Shown: positions 8,641 through 20,194, counted from the stretch's first letter. The stretch is 38,045 bases of DNA from Actinomycetota bacterium (GCA_010023045.1 RGJX01000008.1:1-38045), one strand, 5' to 3'. Program-made: numbers and translations. Notes: generated from the sequence alone by a model not told the origin.

Positions 8641-9087
8641 ATGCGCAAAGTCAGTTCGGTCGATGAGATGCGCGAACTTGGTCGAACTATTGCAACCAAA
8701 ATAAAAGCTGGAGACTTAATCGTTTTATCTGGTCCTCTTGGAGCCGGCAAGACCGCGCTAACTCAAGGCATTGGTCTTGGACTTGGAATTGAGGGGGTTA
8801 CCTCTCCAACATTTGTGATCTCCCGAGTCCATAAAGGCGCCATTCCACTAATTCATGTTGATGCTTATCGACTTCTAGGTAGCGCAAAGACAACCTTTGA
8901 GTTTGATGACTTAGATCTAGATACCGGGCGAGAGAGCGCGGTGACGGTTATTGAATGGGGCGGGGAAGTGGGAGCGCGTTTTGGTGAAGATTTCTTAGAG
9001 ATTCTTATTGAGTTTGGTGCGAGCGATGACGAGCGAAATGTAAAGGCGATTCCTCATGGAAAGCGTTGGGAGGGATTCACCCTTTGA
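8641..9087 (+). CDS. tsaE: tRNA t6A37 threonylcarbamoyltransferase complex ATPase TsaE
   Basis: A 148-residue cytoplasmic P-loop protein that supports the TsaB-TsaD complex in adding threonylcarbamoyl to A37 of ANN-decoding tRNAs. The Walker A is GPLGAGKTALTQG (about residues 31-43). VTSPTFVISRVH and the HVDAYRL segment are standard for the family, and the WGGEVGARF stretch fits the conserved E-W-G near the end. The length is normal. It begins a tsaE-tsaB-rimI-tsaD operon with overlapping genes. Confidence 0.95.
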   Translation: MRKVSSVDEMRELGRTIATKIKAGDLIVLSGPLGAGKTALTQGIGLGLGIEGVTSPTFVISRVHKGAIPLIHVDAYRLLGSAKTTFEFDDLDLDTGRESAVTVIEWGGEVGARFGEDFLEILIEFGASDDERNVKAIPHGKRWEGFTL

Positions 9088-9641
9088 ATTCGCTCGTTAT
9101 TGATACCTCAACAACTCGCACTAGCTCTGCAGTTTTTGCCGGTTCGCAGCTACTTTTTGAGGGCCATCATGATGGCGCAACTGAGCACGCAGAAGCGTTA
9201 CCGAAGTTGGTAGCTCAAGCTCTAGAAGTTGAGCGGCGCATCGATCAAGTAATTGTTGGAATGGGCCCGGGGCCATTTACGGGGCTACGAGTTGGAATTG
9301 TCTTCGCCCAAACTTTTGCAACAGCACGGAACATTCCTTGGGTTGGAGTCTGTTCACTAGATGGGATAGATATCGATTCCCCAAGTTACATCGTTGCTAC
9401 AGATGCGAGAAGAAAAGAGATTTACTGGGCTCACTATCTAAATGGCGAGAGAGCGAATGGGCCATTTGTTGGAAAGCAAGAAGATGTCGTTACTAGACCA
9501 GAGAAGAAGTTTGGCTTTGGGTTTACCGAGCCACTCTTTCCTTCGCCTCATTTACTTCTTGCCAAATCACTTGCGATGAATTTCCGCGAGCCCTTTTATT
9601 TACGTAGACCTGATGCAGTTCCCACAAGTGAGCGCCAATGA
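9084..9641 (+). CDS. tsaB: tRNA t6A37 biosynthesis protein TsaB
   Basis: A 185-residue actin-fold protein that scaffolds TsaD. It has VIDTSTTRTSSAV at the N-terminus, the diagnostic GMGPGPFTGLRVG segment, and the DARRKEIYWA stretch. It ends at the usual PFYLRRPDAVP, so although shorter than many homologues it is not truncated. An upstream ATG at 9066 is possible, but the TTG at 9084 has GGGAGGGA (9068-9075) eight bases before it, starts right at the conserved N-terminus, and overlaps the tsaE stop as TTGA. Confidence 0.92.
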   Translation: MNSLVIDTSTTRTSSAVFAGSQLLFEGHHDGATEHAEALPKLVAQALEVERRIDQVIVGMGPGPFTGLRVGIVFAQTFATARNIPWVGVCSLDGIDIDSPSYIVATDARRKEIYWAHYLNGERANGPFVGKQEDVVTRPEKKFGFGFTEPLFPSPHLLLAKSLAMNFREPFYLRRPDAVPTSERQ

Positions 9642-10090
9642 TTGAATATCGCGAGATGTCCACCTTTGATGTTCCGGCTTTGGTTGGAATTGAGAAGGAA
9701 GTATTTCCTGAATCTCCTTGGAGCGCCGCGCAATTCCGGGAAGAGCTCGCCGGGGTACCTAAGACGCGTCGCTATCTAGTTGCTCATGAGCAAGGAGTGA
9801 TTGTGGGATATGCAGGGATTGCCCTTGCTGGTGATGTTGCCGATATCCATAACGTCGCGGTTATTCCGAGTTATCGCAAACGCGGTATCGCAAGCCATTT
9901 ACTTGATGAACTAGAGCGTTGGGCTGCTTCTAAAGAAGTGAGCGCTCTCATGTTGGAAATTCGGGAAGGTAATGAGGAAGCCTTCCCCCTCTATGAGAAA
10001 CGTGGCTATGTGGTGATTGCGCGGCGGGATAACTATTACGCCACAGGAGTTCACGCACTAATCATGCGCAAGGAGCTCGCCAATGAGTGA
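9638..10090 (+). CDS. rimI: Ribosomal protein S18 alanine N-acetyltransferase RimI-like (GNAT)
   Basis: A 150-residue GNAT acetyltransferase. The acetyl-CoA loop is in [18 protein letters not shown] (R-x-x-G-I-A pattern), followed by [30 protein letters not shown], which matches the RimI signature with its conserved N, Y and GF/Y positions. RimI acetylates the N-terminus of ribosomal protein S18, though the actinobacterial enzymes may have other targets. The ATG overlaps the tsaB stop (ATGA) and the gene overlaps tsaD by eight bases. The position between tsaB and tsaD is conserved in actinobacteria. Confidence 0.9.
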   Translation: MIEYREMSTFDVPALVGIEKEVFPESPWSAAQFREELAGVPKTRRYLVAHEQGVIVGYAGIALAGDVADIHNVAVIPSYRKRGIASHLLDELERWAASKEVSALMLEIREGNEEAFPLYEKRGYVVIARRDNYYATGVHALIMRKELANE

Positions 10091-11117
10091 GCCGCTAGTA
10101 CTTGGAATCGAGACTTCGTGCGATGAGACGGCCGTTGGCATAGTTAAAGGGCGAAGACTTCTTGCAAATGTAATCGCTTCAAGCGTGGATGAACATGCCC
10201 GCTTTGGTGGCGTTGTTCCGGAAGTCGCATCACGCGCACATTTAGAGGCGATGCAACCAAGTATTGAGCGAGCCTTAAAGGAGAGCGGTGTAAAGCTAGA
10301 AGATCTTGATGGCATCTCTGTCACAGCGGGGCCGGGATTAGTTGGCGCCCTGTTAGTTGGAGTCTCGGCTGCAAATGCGTTAGCACTTGCTCTTGATAAA
10401 CCACTCTATGGAGTAAATCATCTTGCATCTCATGTAGCAGTTGACTTACTTACCCATGATAAGAAATTTCGCCCCAGTATCGCATTATTAGTAAGTGGCG
10501 GACATTCATCAATTTTGAAAGTTACGGATTTGACTTCTGATATTCAAAGTCTTGGCCAGACGGTTGATGATGCTGCTGGTGAGGCATTCGACAAAATCGC
10601 TCGATTGATGGAACTTGGATTTCCGGGCGGACCAATAATTGATAGAGAGGCAAGAATGGGTAACCGCGAAGCAATTAAGTTCCCACGCGGTTTATCTCAA
10701 CCTAAAGATATGTTGGAGCAACCATTTGATTTCTCATTCTCCGGTTTGAAAACAGCGGTATCTAGATATCTGGTTGCAACACCTGGATATAAGCGCGCTG
10801 ATGTTGCCGCCTCATTCCAAGAAGCAGTCGTTGATGTATTACTTATGAAATCGATTAAGGCCTGTGTTGATACCGGAATTGATTCATTGATAATTGCCGG
10901 CGGCGTTGCTGCTAACTCCAGACTTCGCGAACTTGCCGCCGAGCGCTGTGCTTCAGCTCGGATCGAAGTTAGAACCCCACCACCCTCGCTCTGCACCGAT
11001 AACGGCGCCATGGTGGCTGCCTTAGGCTCCCTGGCGATCTCATCTGGGCGGGCCCCGTCCGCCTTGGGAATCGCAGCTACCTCGGATACCCCGCCTACCC
11101 AGCCGCTCTGGCGTTAG
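10083..11117 (+). CDS. tsaD: tRNA N6-adenosine threonylcarbamoyltransferase TsaD
   Basis: The catalytic subunit of t6A synthesis, 344 residues. [14 protein letters not shown] opens the actin-like fold, H113-x3-H117 ([10 protein letters not shown]) binds the metal, and [42 protein letters not shown] and [10 protein letters not shown] are all intact. The last 100 bases are markedly richer in GC than the rest. A hairpin (arms about 11103-11112 and 11118-11126) overlaps the stop codon but has no T-run, so it is a weak terminator at best. Confidence 0.96.
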   Translation: MSEPLVLGIETSCDETAVGIVKGRRLLANVIASSVDEHARFGGVVPEVASRAHLEAMQPSIERALKESGVKLEDLDGISVTAGPGLVGALLVGVSAANALALALDKPLYGVNHLASHVAVDLLTHDKKFRPSIALLVSGGHSSILKVTDLTSDIQSLGQTVDDAAGEAFDKIARLMELGFPGGPIIDREARMGNREAIKFPRGLSQPKDMLEQPFDFSFSGLKTAVSRYLVATPGYKRADVAASFQEAVVDVLLMKSIKACVDTGIDSLIIAGGVAANSRLRELAAERCASARIEVRTPPPSLCTDNGAMVAALGSLAISSGRAPSALGIAATSDTPPTQPLWR

Positions 11118-11209
11118 GCCGAGCGGGGAGCCATGAGCGAACGTTGTCTGAGCGCGAGCGAGGACGGTTCGCGGTGGCGACCCCGAGGTCTAAGCCCAGA
11201 AGAGTGGAT

Positions 11210-11238
11210 TTGAGGGCTGGAATAACTCCGCCTAGGCT
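11210..11238 (+). promoter_or_regulatory. Vegetative promoter of groES-groEL
   Basis: TTGAGG (11210-11215) and TAGGCT (11233-11238) are separated by 17 bases. The predicted transcription start falls at the left edge of the CIRCE operator, which would allow repressor binding to block initiation. The 192-base gap between tsaD and groES otherwise holds a GC-rich segment (about 11118-11200) with a short inverted repeat (GCGAAC 11137-11142, GTTCGC 11167-11172) of unknown meaning. Confidence 0.75.
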
Positions 11239-11243
11239 TGGCG

Positions 11244-11270
11244 TTAGCACTCACCGGGCGAGAGTGATAA
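11244..11270. promoter_or_regulatory. CIRCE operator (HrcA binding site)
   Basis: TTAGCACTC, nine bases, then GAGTGATAA: the classic CIRCE inverted repeat with a single mismatch in the right arm (A instead of C). HrcA repressor binds this element and releases it during heat stress when GroE is occupied. hrcA itself is not in the window. Confidence 0.93.
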
Positions 11271-11309
11271 GTCGCCCGAATCTCAACTAGATAAGAAGGA
11301 GCTACAAAG

Positions 11310-11603
11310 ATGGCCATTGCCATTAAGCCGCTAGAAGATCGCATCGTTGTAAAGACAAGCGAAGCGGAAGAGAAGACCGCATCTGGTCTCGTAATTCCAG
11401 ATACCGCTAAAGAGAAGCCACAGGAAGGAACCGTTGTTGCAGTCGGCCCAGGTCGCTTTGATGATGGCGTTCGCGTTCCGATGGATATCAAGGTTGGCGA
11501 TGTTGTTCTCTATAGCAAGTACGGCGGAACTGAGATCAAGCATGGTGGCGAGGAATATCTTGTTCTCTCCGCTCGCGACGTCTTGGCTGTAGTTGCGAAG
11601 TAA
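11310..11603 (+). CDS. groES: Co-chaperonin GroES
   Basis: A 97-residue protein of normal length that caps the GroEL cavity. [11 protein letters not shown] at the start, [26 protein letters not shown] (mobile loop and following strand) and the [24 protein letters not shown] core are diagnostic. A strong Shine-Dalgarno sequence, AGAAGGAG (11294-11301), lies eight bases before the ATG, in contrast to the leaderless starts of several neighbours. Expression should be heat-inducible through CIRCE. Confidence 0.97.
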   Translation: MAIAIKPLEDRIVVKTSEAEEKTASGLVIPDTAKEKPQEGTVVAVGPGRFDDGVRVPMDIKVGDVVLYSKYGGTEIKHGGEEYLVLSARDVLAVVAK

Positions 11604-11615
11604 TCGAGACGATAA

Positions 11616-13256
<1,641 letters not shown>

Positions 13257-13272
13257 TTAAGCCGTTAAGAGT

Positions 13273-13300
13273 AGGGGCCTCGAGGAATCGGGGCCCTTTC
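13273..13300 (+). terminator. Rho-independent terminator of groES-groEL
   Basis: An 11-bp stem (13273-13283 with 13288-13298, including two G-T wobbles) with a GGAA tetraloop and a short T-rich tail. The loop design resembles the terminator at 8577. Confidence 0.85.
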
Positions 13301-13304
13301 TCAT

Positions 13305-13310
13305 TACACT
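13305..13310 (+). promoter_or_regulatory. Leaderless-type -10 element for the terC-like gene
   Basis: TACACT ends six bases before the ATG at 13317 and follows the groEL terminator by only a few bases. The -35 position would fall inside the terminator hairpin and shows no consensus. Confidence 0.55.
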
Positions 13311-13316
13311 CGCCCA

Positions 13317-14255
13317 ATGCTTGAAGTAGCCAATGAAGCGATGACTGAAACCGTAAATGTCTCAACCACCGTCTGGTTCATAACTCTCGGAATCGTAAGC
13401 CTGGTGATACTTCTAGACCTTGCCTGGGCGGTGTATCGGCGAAACTCAATTACTTCACTTCGTGAAGCAGCTTCTTGGACGGCCATATATGTAAGTGCTG
13501 CCATCATCTTTGGTATCTCGATGCGGAGTTGGGATAGCCCTAAGGCAAGTGGCGAGTTCTTCGCTGGTTGGATAACTGAGTACTCGCTATCGATAGACAA
13601 TCTCTTCGTTTTCTTAATCATCCTTACTCGCCTAAAAGTAGAGAAGCAGAAAGAACAACTAGTTCTACTTCTTGGCATTGTGATGGCGCTAGTAATGCGT
13701 GGCATCTTCATCATCATCGGAGCTGCTGTGGTCGAGCGTTTTGTCGCCATCTTCTTCTTATTTGGCGCGATTCTTTTATGGACTGCCTACAAGTTAATTA
13801 CCGAGGACCCAGATGAAGATGAGTGGCAAGAAAATCGAGTTATCCAAGCATTGCGTAAGCGTGGATATTCGACTTTCACGATTGCCCTTGTTGCCGTTGG
13901 TACAACCGATCTACTCTTTGCATTGGATTCAATCCCAGCAATCTTTGGTTTAACGCGGGATCCCTACATTGTATTTATGGCAAATGCCTTCGCCTTAATG
14001 GGACTTCGACAACTCTATTTTCTTGTGGGCATCTTGTTAAAGCGCCTTGTCTATCTCTCAAAGGGACTTTCCATTGTCCTCGGATTTATCGGCGTCAAGC
14101 TTGTGATTGAAGCGCTCCATGGAATTGGGATTCATGACATCGCCGGCTTTAAGATCCCAGAAATTCCGATTACGGTTTCACTCGGCGTGATTATTTCGGC
14201 ACTTGCAGTAACCACAGTAATTAGCCTTCGAGTTAAACCAGAACCTCTTACTTAA
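13317..14255 (+). CDS. TerC-family integral membrane protein
   Basis: A 312-residue protein with about eight hydrophobic segments. It belongs to the TerC family, named for tellurite resistance and now linked to metal (manganese) export at the membrane. The family's acidic membrane motifs are visible: ITEYSLSIDNLFVFLIIL near residues 90-107, and LFALDSIPAIFGLTRDPYIVFMANAFALMGLRQLYFL in the second half. The start follows a leaderless-type -10. A hairpin downstream is shared with the convergent whiB gene. In mycobacteria this position after groEL1 is occupied by other genes, so the placement is lineage specific. Confidence 0.88.
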   Translation: MLEVANEAMTETVNVSTTVWFITLGIVSLVILLDLAWAVYRRNSITSLREAASWTAIYVSAAIIFGISMRSWDSPKASGEFFAGWITEYSLSIDNLFVFLIILTRLKVEKQKEQLVLLLGIVMALVMRGIFIIIGAAVVERFVAIFFLFGAILLWTAYKLITEDPDEDEWQENRVIQALRKRGYSTFTIALVAVGTTDLLFALDSIPAIFGLTRDPYIVFMANAFALMGLRQLYFLVGILLKRLVYLSKGLSIVLGFIGVKLVIEALHGIGIHDIAGFKIPEIPITVSLGVIISALAVTTVISLRVKPEPLT

Positions 14256-14286
14256 GTAATTACCTAACCAATCGAAGAAAAACTAA

Positions 14287-14313
14287 CGCCTCCGAGTGAT
14301 GAGCTCGGAGGCG
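14287..14313. terminator. Bidirectional terminator between the terC-like gene and whiB
   Basis: A perfect 10-bp stem (14287-14296 with 14304-14313) with a seven-base loop. It is followed by CTGTTTA on the plus strand and by a better T-run (TTAGTTTTTCTTC) on the minus strand, so it can serve both convergent genes. Confidence 0.85.
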
Positions 14314-14341
14314 CTGTTTAGTCGGCTGGAAAGGAGGAGAA

Positions 14342-14644
14342 TTACGCAGTAAAGACCCGAGATTGCCGTTGGGCTTTGCTGATGATCTCGAAACGCTCTT
14401 CTTCAGTAAGACCTCCCCAAATCCCGTATGGCTCTTGCACTGCTAGCGCATGTGCTCGGCACTGTGCGAGTACTGGACAGGTTGCGCAAACCGCTTTGGC
14501 AGCAACTTCACGAGCTTTGCGGCGGGGGCCGCGCTCGCCATCTGGATGGAAGAACATCTCAGTTGGAAGGGATCGGCAAGCACCCTCATACTGCCACTCC
14601 CAATTAGCTTCTACCGGTTTCGGTAAGCGGGTCGTTTCGGACAT
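14342..14644 (-). CDS. WhiB-family iron-sulfur transcriptional regulator (WhiB3-like)
   Basis: A 100-residue protein with the four cluster cysteines C23, C53, C56 and C62 (C-x29-C-x2-C-x5-C) and the GIWGGL turn near 74-79 that contacts the primary sigma factor. FFHPDGERG, RAHAL and EPYG match WhiB3 rather than WhiB1 or WhiB2. The location between groEL and guaB is also that of M. tuberculosis whiB3 (Rv3416). WhiB3 senses redox state and oxygen and nitric oxide through a 4Fe-4S cluster. Upstream ATGs at 14689 and 14668 exist, but a promoter places the transcript start at 14644, giving the usual family length. Confidence 0.9.
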   Translation of the reverse strand: MSETTRLPKPVEANWEWQYEGACRSLPTEMFFHPDGERGPRRKAREVAAKAVCATCPVLAQCRAHALAVQEPYGIWGGLTEEERFEIISKAQRQSRVFTA

Positions 14645-14650
14645 AGGTGG

Positions 14651-14679
14651 AATATACAATCGCGCCATAAGTTGTTCAA
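14651..14679 (-). promoter_or_regulatory. Promoter of the whiB3-like gene (leaderless)
   Basis: On the minus strand TTGAAC (14679-14674) and TATATT (14656-14651) are 17 bases apart, and TATATT lies six bases before the ATG at 14644. This is the best -35/-10 pair among the leaderless-type promoters in the window, and it argues against the longer start codons, one of which (14689) lies upstream of the -35 box and the other (14668) between the boxes. Confidence 0.72.
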
Positions 14680-14730
14680 GTACCCCCATTTCAAGATGCG
14701 GGCGAGTCGCGCTACCCCCACCATTCGCTT

Positions 14731-15702
14731 ATGGCTCGTGACACATCTAGCGCCGCACCTAGTACCGCATCCCCAGGCGAGGTCCAGGCCGAAGCCCTCA
14801 CCGTTGCCGCTGTTGCGAGAAGGCTGGGAGTTGCCCCAGCAACCTTGAGAACTTGGGATCGCCGTTATGGCCTAGGTCCGACTGATCACAGCTCCGGTGA
14901 ACATCGTCGCTACACAGCTGGAGATATCGCACGGTTAACTTTGATGCGAAAGCTGGTTATCTCAGGGGTCTCCCCAGCAGAAGCCGCACAGCGCGCTCTG
15001 GCATTTGATGGCGAGAGTTCTGCCGATGTGATCTCTTCGACCCTTGCAAAGGAAGTTACGGTAAGGGAAGAGCTAGTTGAAACAGTTTTGCGCGCCGCTC
15101 GTGCATATGATCGTAATTTTGTTGAGGAGCTTCTCCGCTCGGAAATGCAGATGCGGGGAATCACAAATACCTGGAATGAGGTAATTGTTCCGCTACTGAT
15201 TCTTCTCGGCGAGGAATGGGCAGATGAAGGAACAGGTATTGAGACGGAACATCTTGTAAGTGAAATCATCAAGCGCTTGCTTCAAGAGTGGAATACAAAT
15301 GTTGTTGATCCAATAAATCCTCGCCCGGTATTGCTTGCATGTATTGGTGAGGAGATGCACTCGCTACCGCTTTATGCTCTAGCAGCAGCCCTCTCAGAGC
15401 GAAAGATTCAAGCGCAGTTCTTAGGCGCGCGTACTCCAATAGAGGCAATCAGCGCAGTTGTGAAGCGTTCTGCGCCACCTGCAATATTTCTCTGGGCACA
15501 GCTAAATAAGAATGGTGATTTCACCGCACTTGATCAGATCCCAAGTATTCGGCCAGCTCCTCGAATCGTAATCGGTGGTCCAGGTTGGGCAGCTCCTAAT
15601 GCCAAAGATGCTTTTGAAAAGGGCTCCATTCAAAAGAGCGCAGTTCATGTAGAAGATTTAGTTGAAGCATGCGAGGAGATCCTCCGGGCTGTTGGCGGGT
15701 AA
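14731..15702 (+). CDS. MerR-family regulator with cobalamin-binding domain (CarH/LitR-like)
   Basis: A 323-residue regulator. Residues 22-90 form a MerR winged helix (LTVAAVARRLGVAPATLRTWDRRYG, then HRRYTAGDIARL). Residues about 108-190 fit the four-helix B12 cap and contain W163-x9-E173-H174, the Trp and Glu-His motif of adenosylcobalamin photoreceptors of the CarH type. Residues about 198-320 fit the B12-binding fold: E208-M-H210 resembles E/D-x-H-x-x-G with the lower axial His, though the Gly is not conserved, and IGGPGW fits the GG turn. It is divergent from whiB across 86 bases. CarH controls carotenoid genes in the light; the targets here are unknown. Confidence 0.85.
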   Translation: MARDTSSAAPSTASPGEVQAEALTVAAVARRLGVAPATLRTWDRRYGLGPTDHSSGEHRRYTAGDIARLTLMRKLVISGVSPAEAAQRALAFDGESSADVISSTLAKEVTVREELVETVLRAARAYDRNFVEELLRSEMQMRGITNTWNEVIVPLLILLGEEWADEGTGIETEHLVSEIIKRLLQEWNTNVVDPINPRPVLLACIGEEMHSLPLYALAAALSERKIQAQFLGARTPIEAISAVVKRSAPPAIFLWAQLNKNGDFTALDQIPSIRPAPRIVIGGPGWAAPNAKDAFEKGSIQKSAVHVEDLVEACEEILRAVGG

Positions 15703-15715
15703 ATACTTGACCCAT

Positions 15716-16855
<1,140 letters not shown>

Positions 16856-16857
16856 TC

Positions 16858-17970
16858 GTGGTCGATATCGAGATCTCTGAGGGCAAGCGAGCCCGCACCG
16901 CATACTCATTTGATGATGTCTCGATAGTCCCATCCCGGCGCACCCGCGAGCCACAAGATGTCTCACTTGCCTGGCAGATCGATGCCTACCGCTTTGATTT
17001 ACCGTTGCTAGCGGCCCCGATGGACTCGGTTGTCTCACCTGAAACCGCGATTGCGATCGGAAAATTGGGAGGGCTCGGCGTACTAAATCTTGAAGGTCTT
17101 TGGACTCGGTATGAGAATCCCAAGATTCAACTAGGTGAGATCTCATCAATTCCAGCTGACCAAGCAACCGCTCGAATGCAGGAACTTTATAAAGCGCCGA
17201 TCCGCCCTGAATTAATCAAGGAGCGATTGGCTGAGATTCGGTCGGCTGGGGTAACTGTTGCGGGTGCGCTCTCGCCCCAACGCACCGCTGATTTTTACAA
17301 AACGGTTGTTGATGCCGGAGTAGATCTCTTTGTTATCCGGGGAACAACAGTTAGCGCCGAACATGTCTCAACAAAAGTTGAACCACTAAATCTAAAGAAG
17401 TTCATCTATGAATTAGATGTGCCCGTTGTTGTAGGTGGTTGCGCCACAACAGCGAGTGCACTTCATTTGATGCGCGCCGGGGCTGCTGGCGTTCTCGTGG
17501 GATTTGGCGGTGGCGCTGCACATACAACCCGACAGGTCTTGGGAATCTCTGTTCCCATGGCAACTGCAGTCGCAGATGTTGCAGCCGCGCGCCGGCAATA
17601 CTTAGATGAATCCGGCGGAAGGTATGTTCATGTAATCGCCGATGGATCAGTTGGCAAGAGCGGTGATATTCCAAAAGCGATTGCTTGTGGAGCTGATGCA
17701 GTCATGCTCGGTTCACCACTAGCGCGCGCCGAAGAAGCGCCCGGTCGTGGTTGGCATTGGGGTAGCGAAGCTCACCACGCTGAATTACCCCGTGGAACTC
17801 GAGTACATGTTGGAACAACTGGATCTCTCGAAGAAATCCTTGTTGGACCTTCACATTCTGCAGATGGAAGTATGAATTTGTTTGGTGCGCTTCGTCGAGC
17901 TATGGCGACTTGTGGCTACCCTGAACTTAAGGAATTCCAGCGCGTTGAGATCGTTTTGAATAAAGGGTGA
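16858..17970 (+). CDS. guaB3: GuaB3 family IMP dehydrogenase-related protein
   Basis: A 370-residue protein of the actinobacterial GuaB3 group, which naturally lacks CBS domains and sits between guaB and gua[27 protein letters not shown] (in part) and [20 protein letters not shown] are typical. At the position of the IMPDH catalytic Cys it reads [16 protein letters not shown], with His in place of Cys, so it cannot use the standard thioimidate chemistry; other actinobacterial GuaB3 proteins also lack the Cys as far as I recall. Its reaction is not settled from the sequence. The GTG start lies two bases after the guaB stop. Confidence 0.9.
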   Translation: MVDIEISEGKRARTAYSFDDVSIVPSRRTREPQDVSLAWQIDAYRFDLPLLAAPMDSVVSPETAIAIGKLGGLGVLNLEGLWTRYENPKIQLGEISSIPADQATARMQELYKAPIRPELIKERLAEIRSAGVTVAGALSPQRTADFYKTVVDAGVDLFVIRGTTVSAEHVSTKVEPLNLKKFIYELDVPVVVGGCATTASALHLMRAGAAGVLVGFGGGAAHTTRQVLGISVPMATAVADVAAARRQYLDESGGRYVHVIADGSVGKSGDIPKAIACGADAVMLGSPLARAEEAPGRGWHWGSEAHHAELPRGTRVHVGTTGSLEEILVGPSHSADGSMNLFGALRRAMATCGYPELKEFQRVEIVLNKG

Positions 17971-19523
17971 CTTTGCAACGAAGCAATCACGTCTTAGTTA
18001 TTGATTTTGGCGCCCAATACGCCCAATTAATCGCGCGACGTGTCCGCCAAGCAAATGTATATAGCGAGATTGTTCCTTCAACGCTCAGCGCCGAGGAGAT
18101 CATGGCCCGCAATCCGCGCGCCATAATTCTTTCGGGTGGGCCCGCCTCAGTTTATGTACAAGATGCACCAAGTCTTGATCCAAAAGTTTTTGAACTAGGT
18201 ATACCCATATTTGGAATCTGTTATGGCTTCCAAGTAATGGCCCAAGGCTTAGGTGGCCAAGTAGCAAAGAATGACGTCTCTGAATATGGCCGCACCCATT
18301 TCAGCGCAGACATAACTTCGCATCTCTTCACGGGTTTAGATTCAAATTTTGATGTATGGATGAGCCATGGCGATAGCGTCGTGGCAGCGCCTGCCGGATT
18401 TGCAACTATAGGTAGAACTGAGAATACCCCGGTCGCCGCATTTGAAAATGAAAGTGGCCAATTTGCGGGAGTTCAGTTTCATCCAGAAGTACTTCATACC
18501 GACTTCGGCCAAGTGATTTTGGAAAACTGGCTTATTAACGTTGTAAAGTGCAAACCTACTTGGACTCCAGAAAACATAATTGAGAATGAGATAGTAAATA
18601 TAAAGTCGCAAGTCGGTTCAGATCGGGTGATTTGTGGGCTATCGGGAGGCGTCGATTCAGCAGTTGCCGCCGCCCTCGTTCAACGCGCCATCGGTAAACA
18701 ATTAACCTGTGTCTTTGTCGATCATGGTTTGCTCCGTGAAGGTGAAGCAAATCAAGTTGAAGAAGATTTTGTTAGAGCAACTGGCGTAAAGCTAGTTGTC
18801 GTTGATGCAAGAGAGCGATTCTTAGCGGTGCTCAATGGAGTAGTTGATCCAGAAGAGAAGCGAAAGATAATCGGGCGAGAATTCATTAGAGTTTTTGAAA
18901 ACGCTGCTCGCGAACTTACAAGTGGTGGCGCAGTAAAGTTCTTGGTACAGGGCACTCTCTATCCGGATGTTGTTGAGTCTGGTGGTGGAAGCGGAACTGC
19001 AAATATAAAGTCACACCACAATGTGGGCGGGCTTCCCGATGATCTCAACTTTGAACTAATTGAACCGTTGCGCACCTTGTTTAAAGATGAGGTGCGTGAG
19101 GTTGGTTTACAACTCGGACTCCCAACCGAGATTCTCTGGCGACAACCCTTTCCGGGACCTGGCCTAGCGATTCGAATAGTCGGAGAAGTTACTCAAGAAA
19201 GACTTAGAATCCTCCGCCAGGCCGACTTTATAGTTCGCCAAGAATTACAATTTGCCGGACTTGATCGGAGTATCTGGCAATGCCCGGTCGTGCTACTCGC
19301 TGATGTTAGAAGTGTCGGAGTACAAGGCGATGGTCGAACTTATGGCCACCCGATAGTGCTTCGCCCAGTAACAAGCGAAGATGCAATGACTGCGGATTGG
19401 GCAAGAGTTCCCGATGAAGTACTCGCTCGGATCTCCAATCGGATTACGAACGAGGTTAAAGAGATAAATCGCGTGGTCCTTGATCTCACATCAAAACCAC
19501 CCGGAACAATCGAATGGGAGTGA
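17967..19523 (+). CDS. guaA: GMP synthase (glutamine-hydrolysing)
   Basis: A 518-residue two-domain enzyme that converts XMP to GMP using glutamine and ATP. The class I glutaminase domain has its nucleophile Cys85 in IFGICYGFQ and the partner His and Glu in [11 protein letters not shown]. The synthetase domain has the PP-loop [15 protein letters not shown] near residue 220, and the dimerisation C-terminus ends in the typical [13 protein letters not shown]. The GTG start overlaps the guaB3 stop (GTGA). Guanine nucleotide synthesis from IMP to GMP is therefore encoded in one operon. Confidence 0.97.
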   Translation: MTLQRSNHVLVIDFGAQYAQLIARRVRQANVYSEIVPSTLSAEEIMARNPRAIILSGGPASVYVQDAPSLDPKVFELGIPIFGICYGFQVMAQGLGGQVAKNDVSEYGRTHFSADITSHLFTGLDSNFDVWMSHGDSVVAAPAGFATIGRTENTPVAAFENESGQFAGVQFHPEVLHTDFGQVILENWLINVVKCKPTWTPENIIENEIVNIKSQVGSDRVICGLSGGVDSAVAAALVQRAIGKQLTCVFVDHGLLREGEANQVEEDFVRATGVKLVVVDARERFLAVLNGVVDPEEKRKIIGREFIRVFENAARELTSGGAVKFLVQGTLYPDVVESGGGSGTANIKSHHNVGGLPDDLNFELIEPLRTLFKDEVREVGLQLGLPTEILWRQPFPGPGLAIRIVGEVTQERLRILRQADFIVRQELQFAGLDRSIWQCPVVLLADVRSVGVQGDGRTYGHPIVLRPVTSEDAMTADWARVPDEVLARISNRITNEVKEINRVVLDLTSKPPGTIEWE

Positions 19524-19528
19524 TCTAG

Positions 19529-20194
19529 ATGCTTCGTAGATATCTTGGATTATCACTTTCACTATCCCTATTGCTAGGACTTTTTCTGCCGATCTTTATC
19601 TCAGCTCCGGTCGCACAAGCTGAAGAGAAAGATTTCATAAAGTGTCGACAAATCAAGTCAGTCGCACAGACCCCAAAGAAAGTTACGCCGCCCACAACTT
19701 TGCTTAAACGAGGTCCACGGCTTATCACTCTCCAAACCAACTGCGGCAATATCGAGATTAAGACTTTCTTCCGTGAGGCGCCTGTAACTCTCACCGTCCT
19801 CACCACTCTTATGAATGCTGGTTATTACAACCGTACTTCATGTCATCGCTTAACTACTGATGGAATTTACGTGGTGCAATGTGGCGATCCGACCGCAACC
19901 GGGATGGGCGATCCGGGATTTAGATATAAAGATGAGAACCTTCCCAAGGCTGATGAAGAAAACTACCCACGTGGAACTGTGGCGATGGCAAACTCTGGTT
20001 CACCTGGAACTAATGGAAGCCAATTTTTCTTGGTCTATAACGACACAACCCTTGGCCCTAACTACACAATCTGGGGCGAGATAACTTCTGGAATCGAGAT
20101 TTTAGAACATATTGCGAAAGCTGGCGTAAAGGGTGGCGGAGCTGATGGAACTCCGATTCGCAATCTTGTGATTCAGCGCGTGGTTGTTCGTTAA
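19529..20194 (+). CDS. Secreted cyclophilin-type peptidyl-prolyl cis-trans isomerase
   Basis: A 221-residue protein with a signal peptide (hydrophobic residues 7-29, predicted cleavage after AQA at 29-31), a linker of about 30 residues and a cyclophilin domain from about residue 64. SCHRLTTDGIYVVQCGDPTATGMGDPGF corresponds to the catalytic FHR...IQGGD region, and GSPGTNGSQFFLVYND to the second active-site stretch. It probably speeds protein folding outside the membrane; a membrane-anchored form is possible if the signal is not cleaved. It follows guaA by five bases, so it is likely co-transcribed. Its stop codon overlaps that of the convergent gene. Confidence 0.88.
   Translation: MLRRYLGLSLSLSLLLGLFLPIFISAPVAQAEEKDFIKCRQIKSVAQTPKKVTPPTTLLKRGPRLITLQTNCGNIEIKTFFREAPVTLTVLTTLMNAGYYNRTSCHRLTTDGIYVVQCGDPTATGMGDPGFRYKDENLPKADEENYPRGTVAMANSGSPGTNGSQFFLVYNDTTLGPNYTIWGEITSGIEILEHIAKAGVKGGGADGTPIRNLVIQRVVVR

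Noticed and set aside
11114-11491. 125-residue minus-strand frame across the groE promoter
   Set aside because: It crosses the CIRCE operator and groES in antisense and shows no protein-like features.
14376-14741. 121-residue plus-strand frame over whiB
   Set aside because: The opposite strand encodes a clear WhiB protein with all four cysteines, and this frame also runs into the next gene.
15707-15712. TTGACC as a -35 box for guaB
   Set aside because: Only three bases separate it from the TAGGGT -10 element, far too close to act with it.
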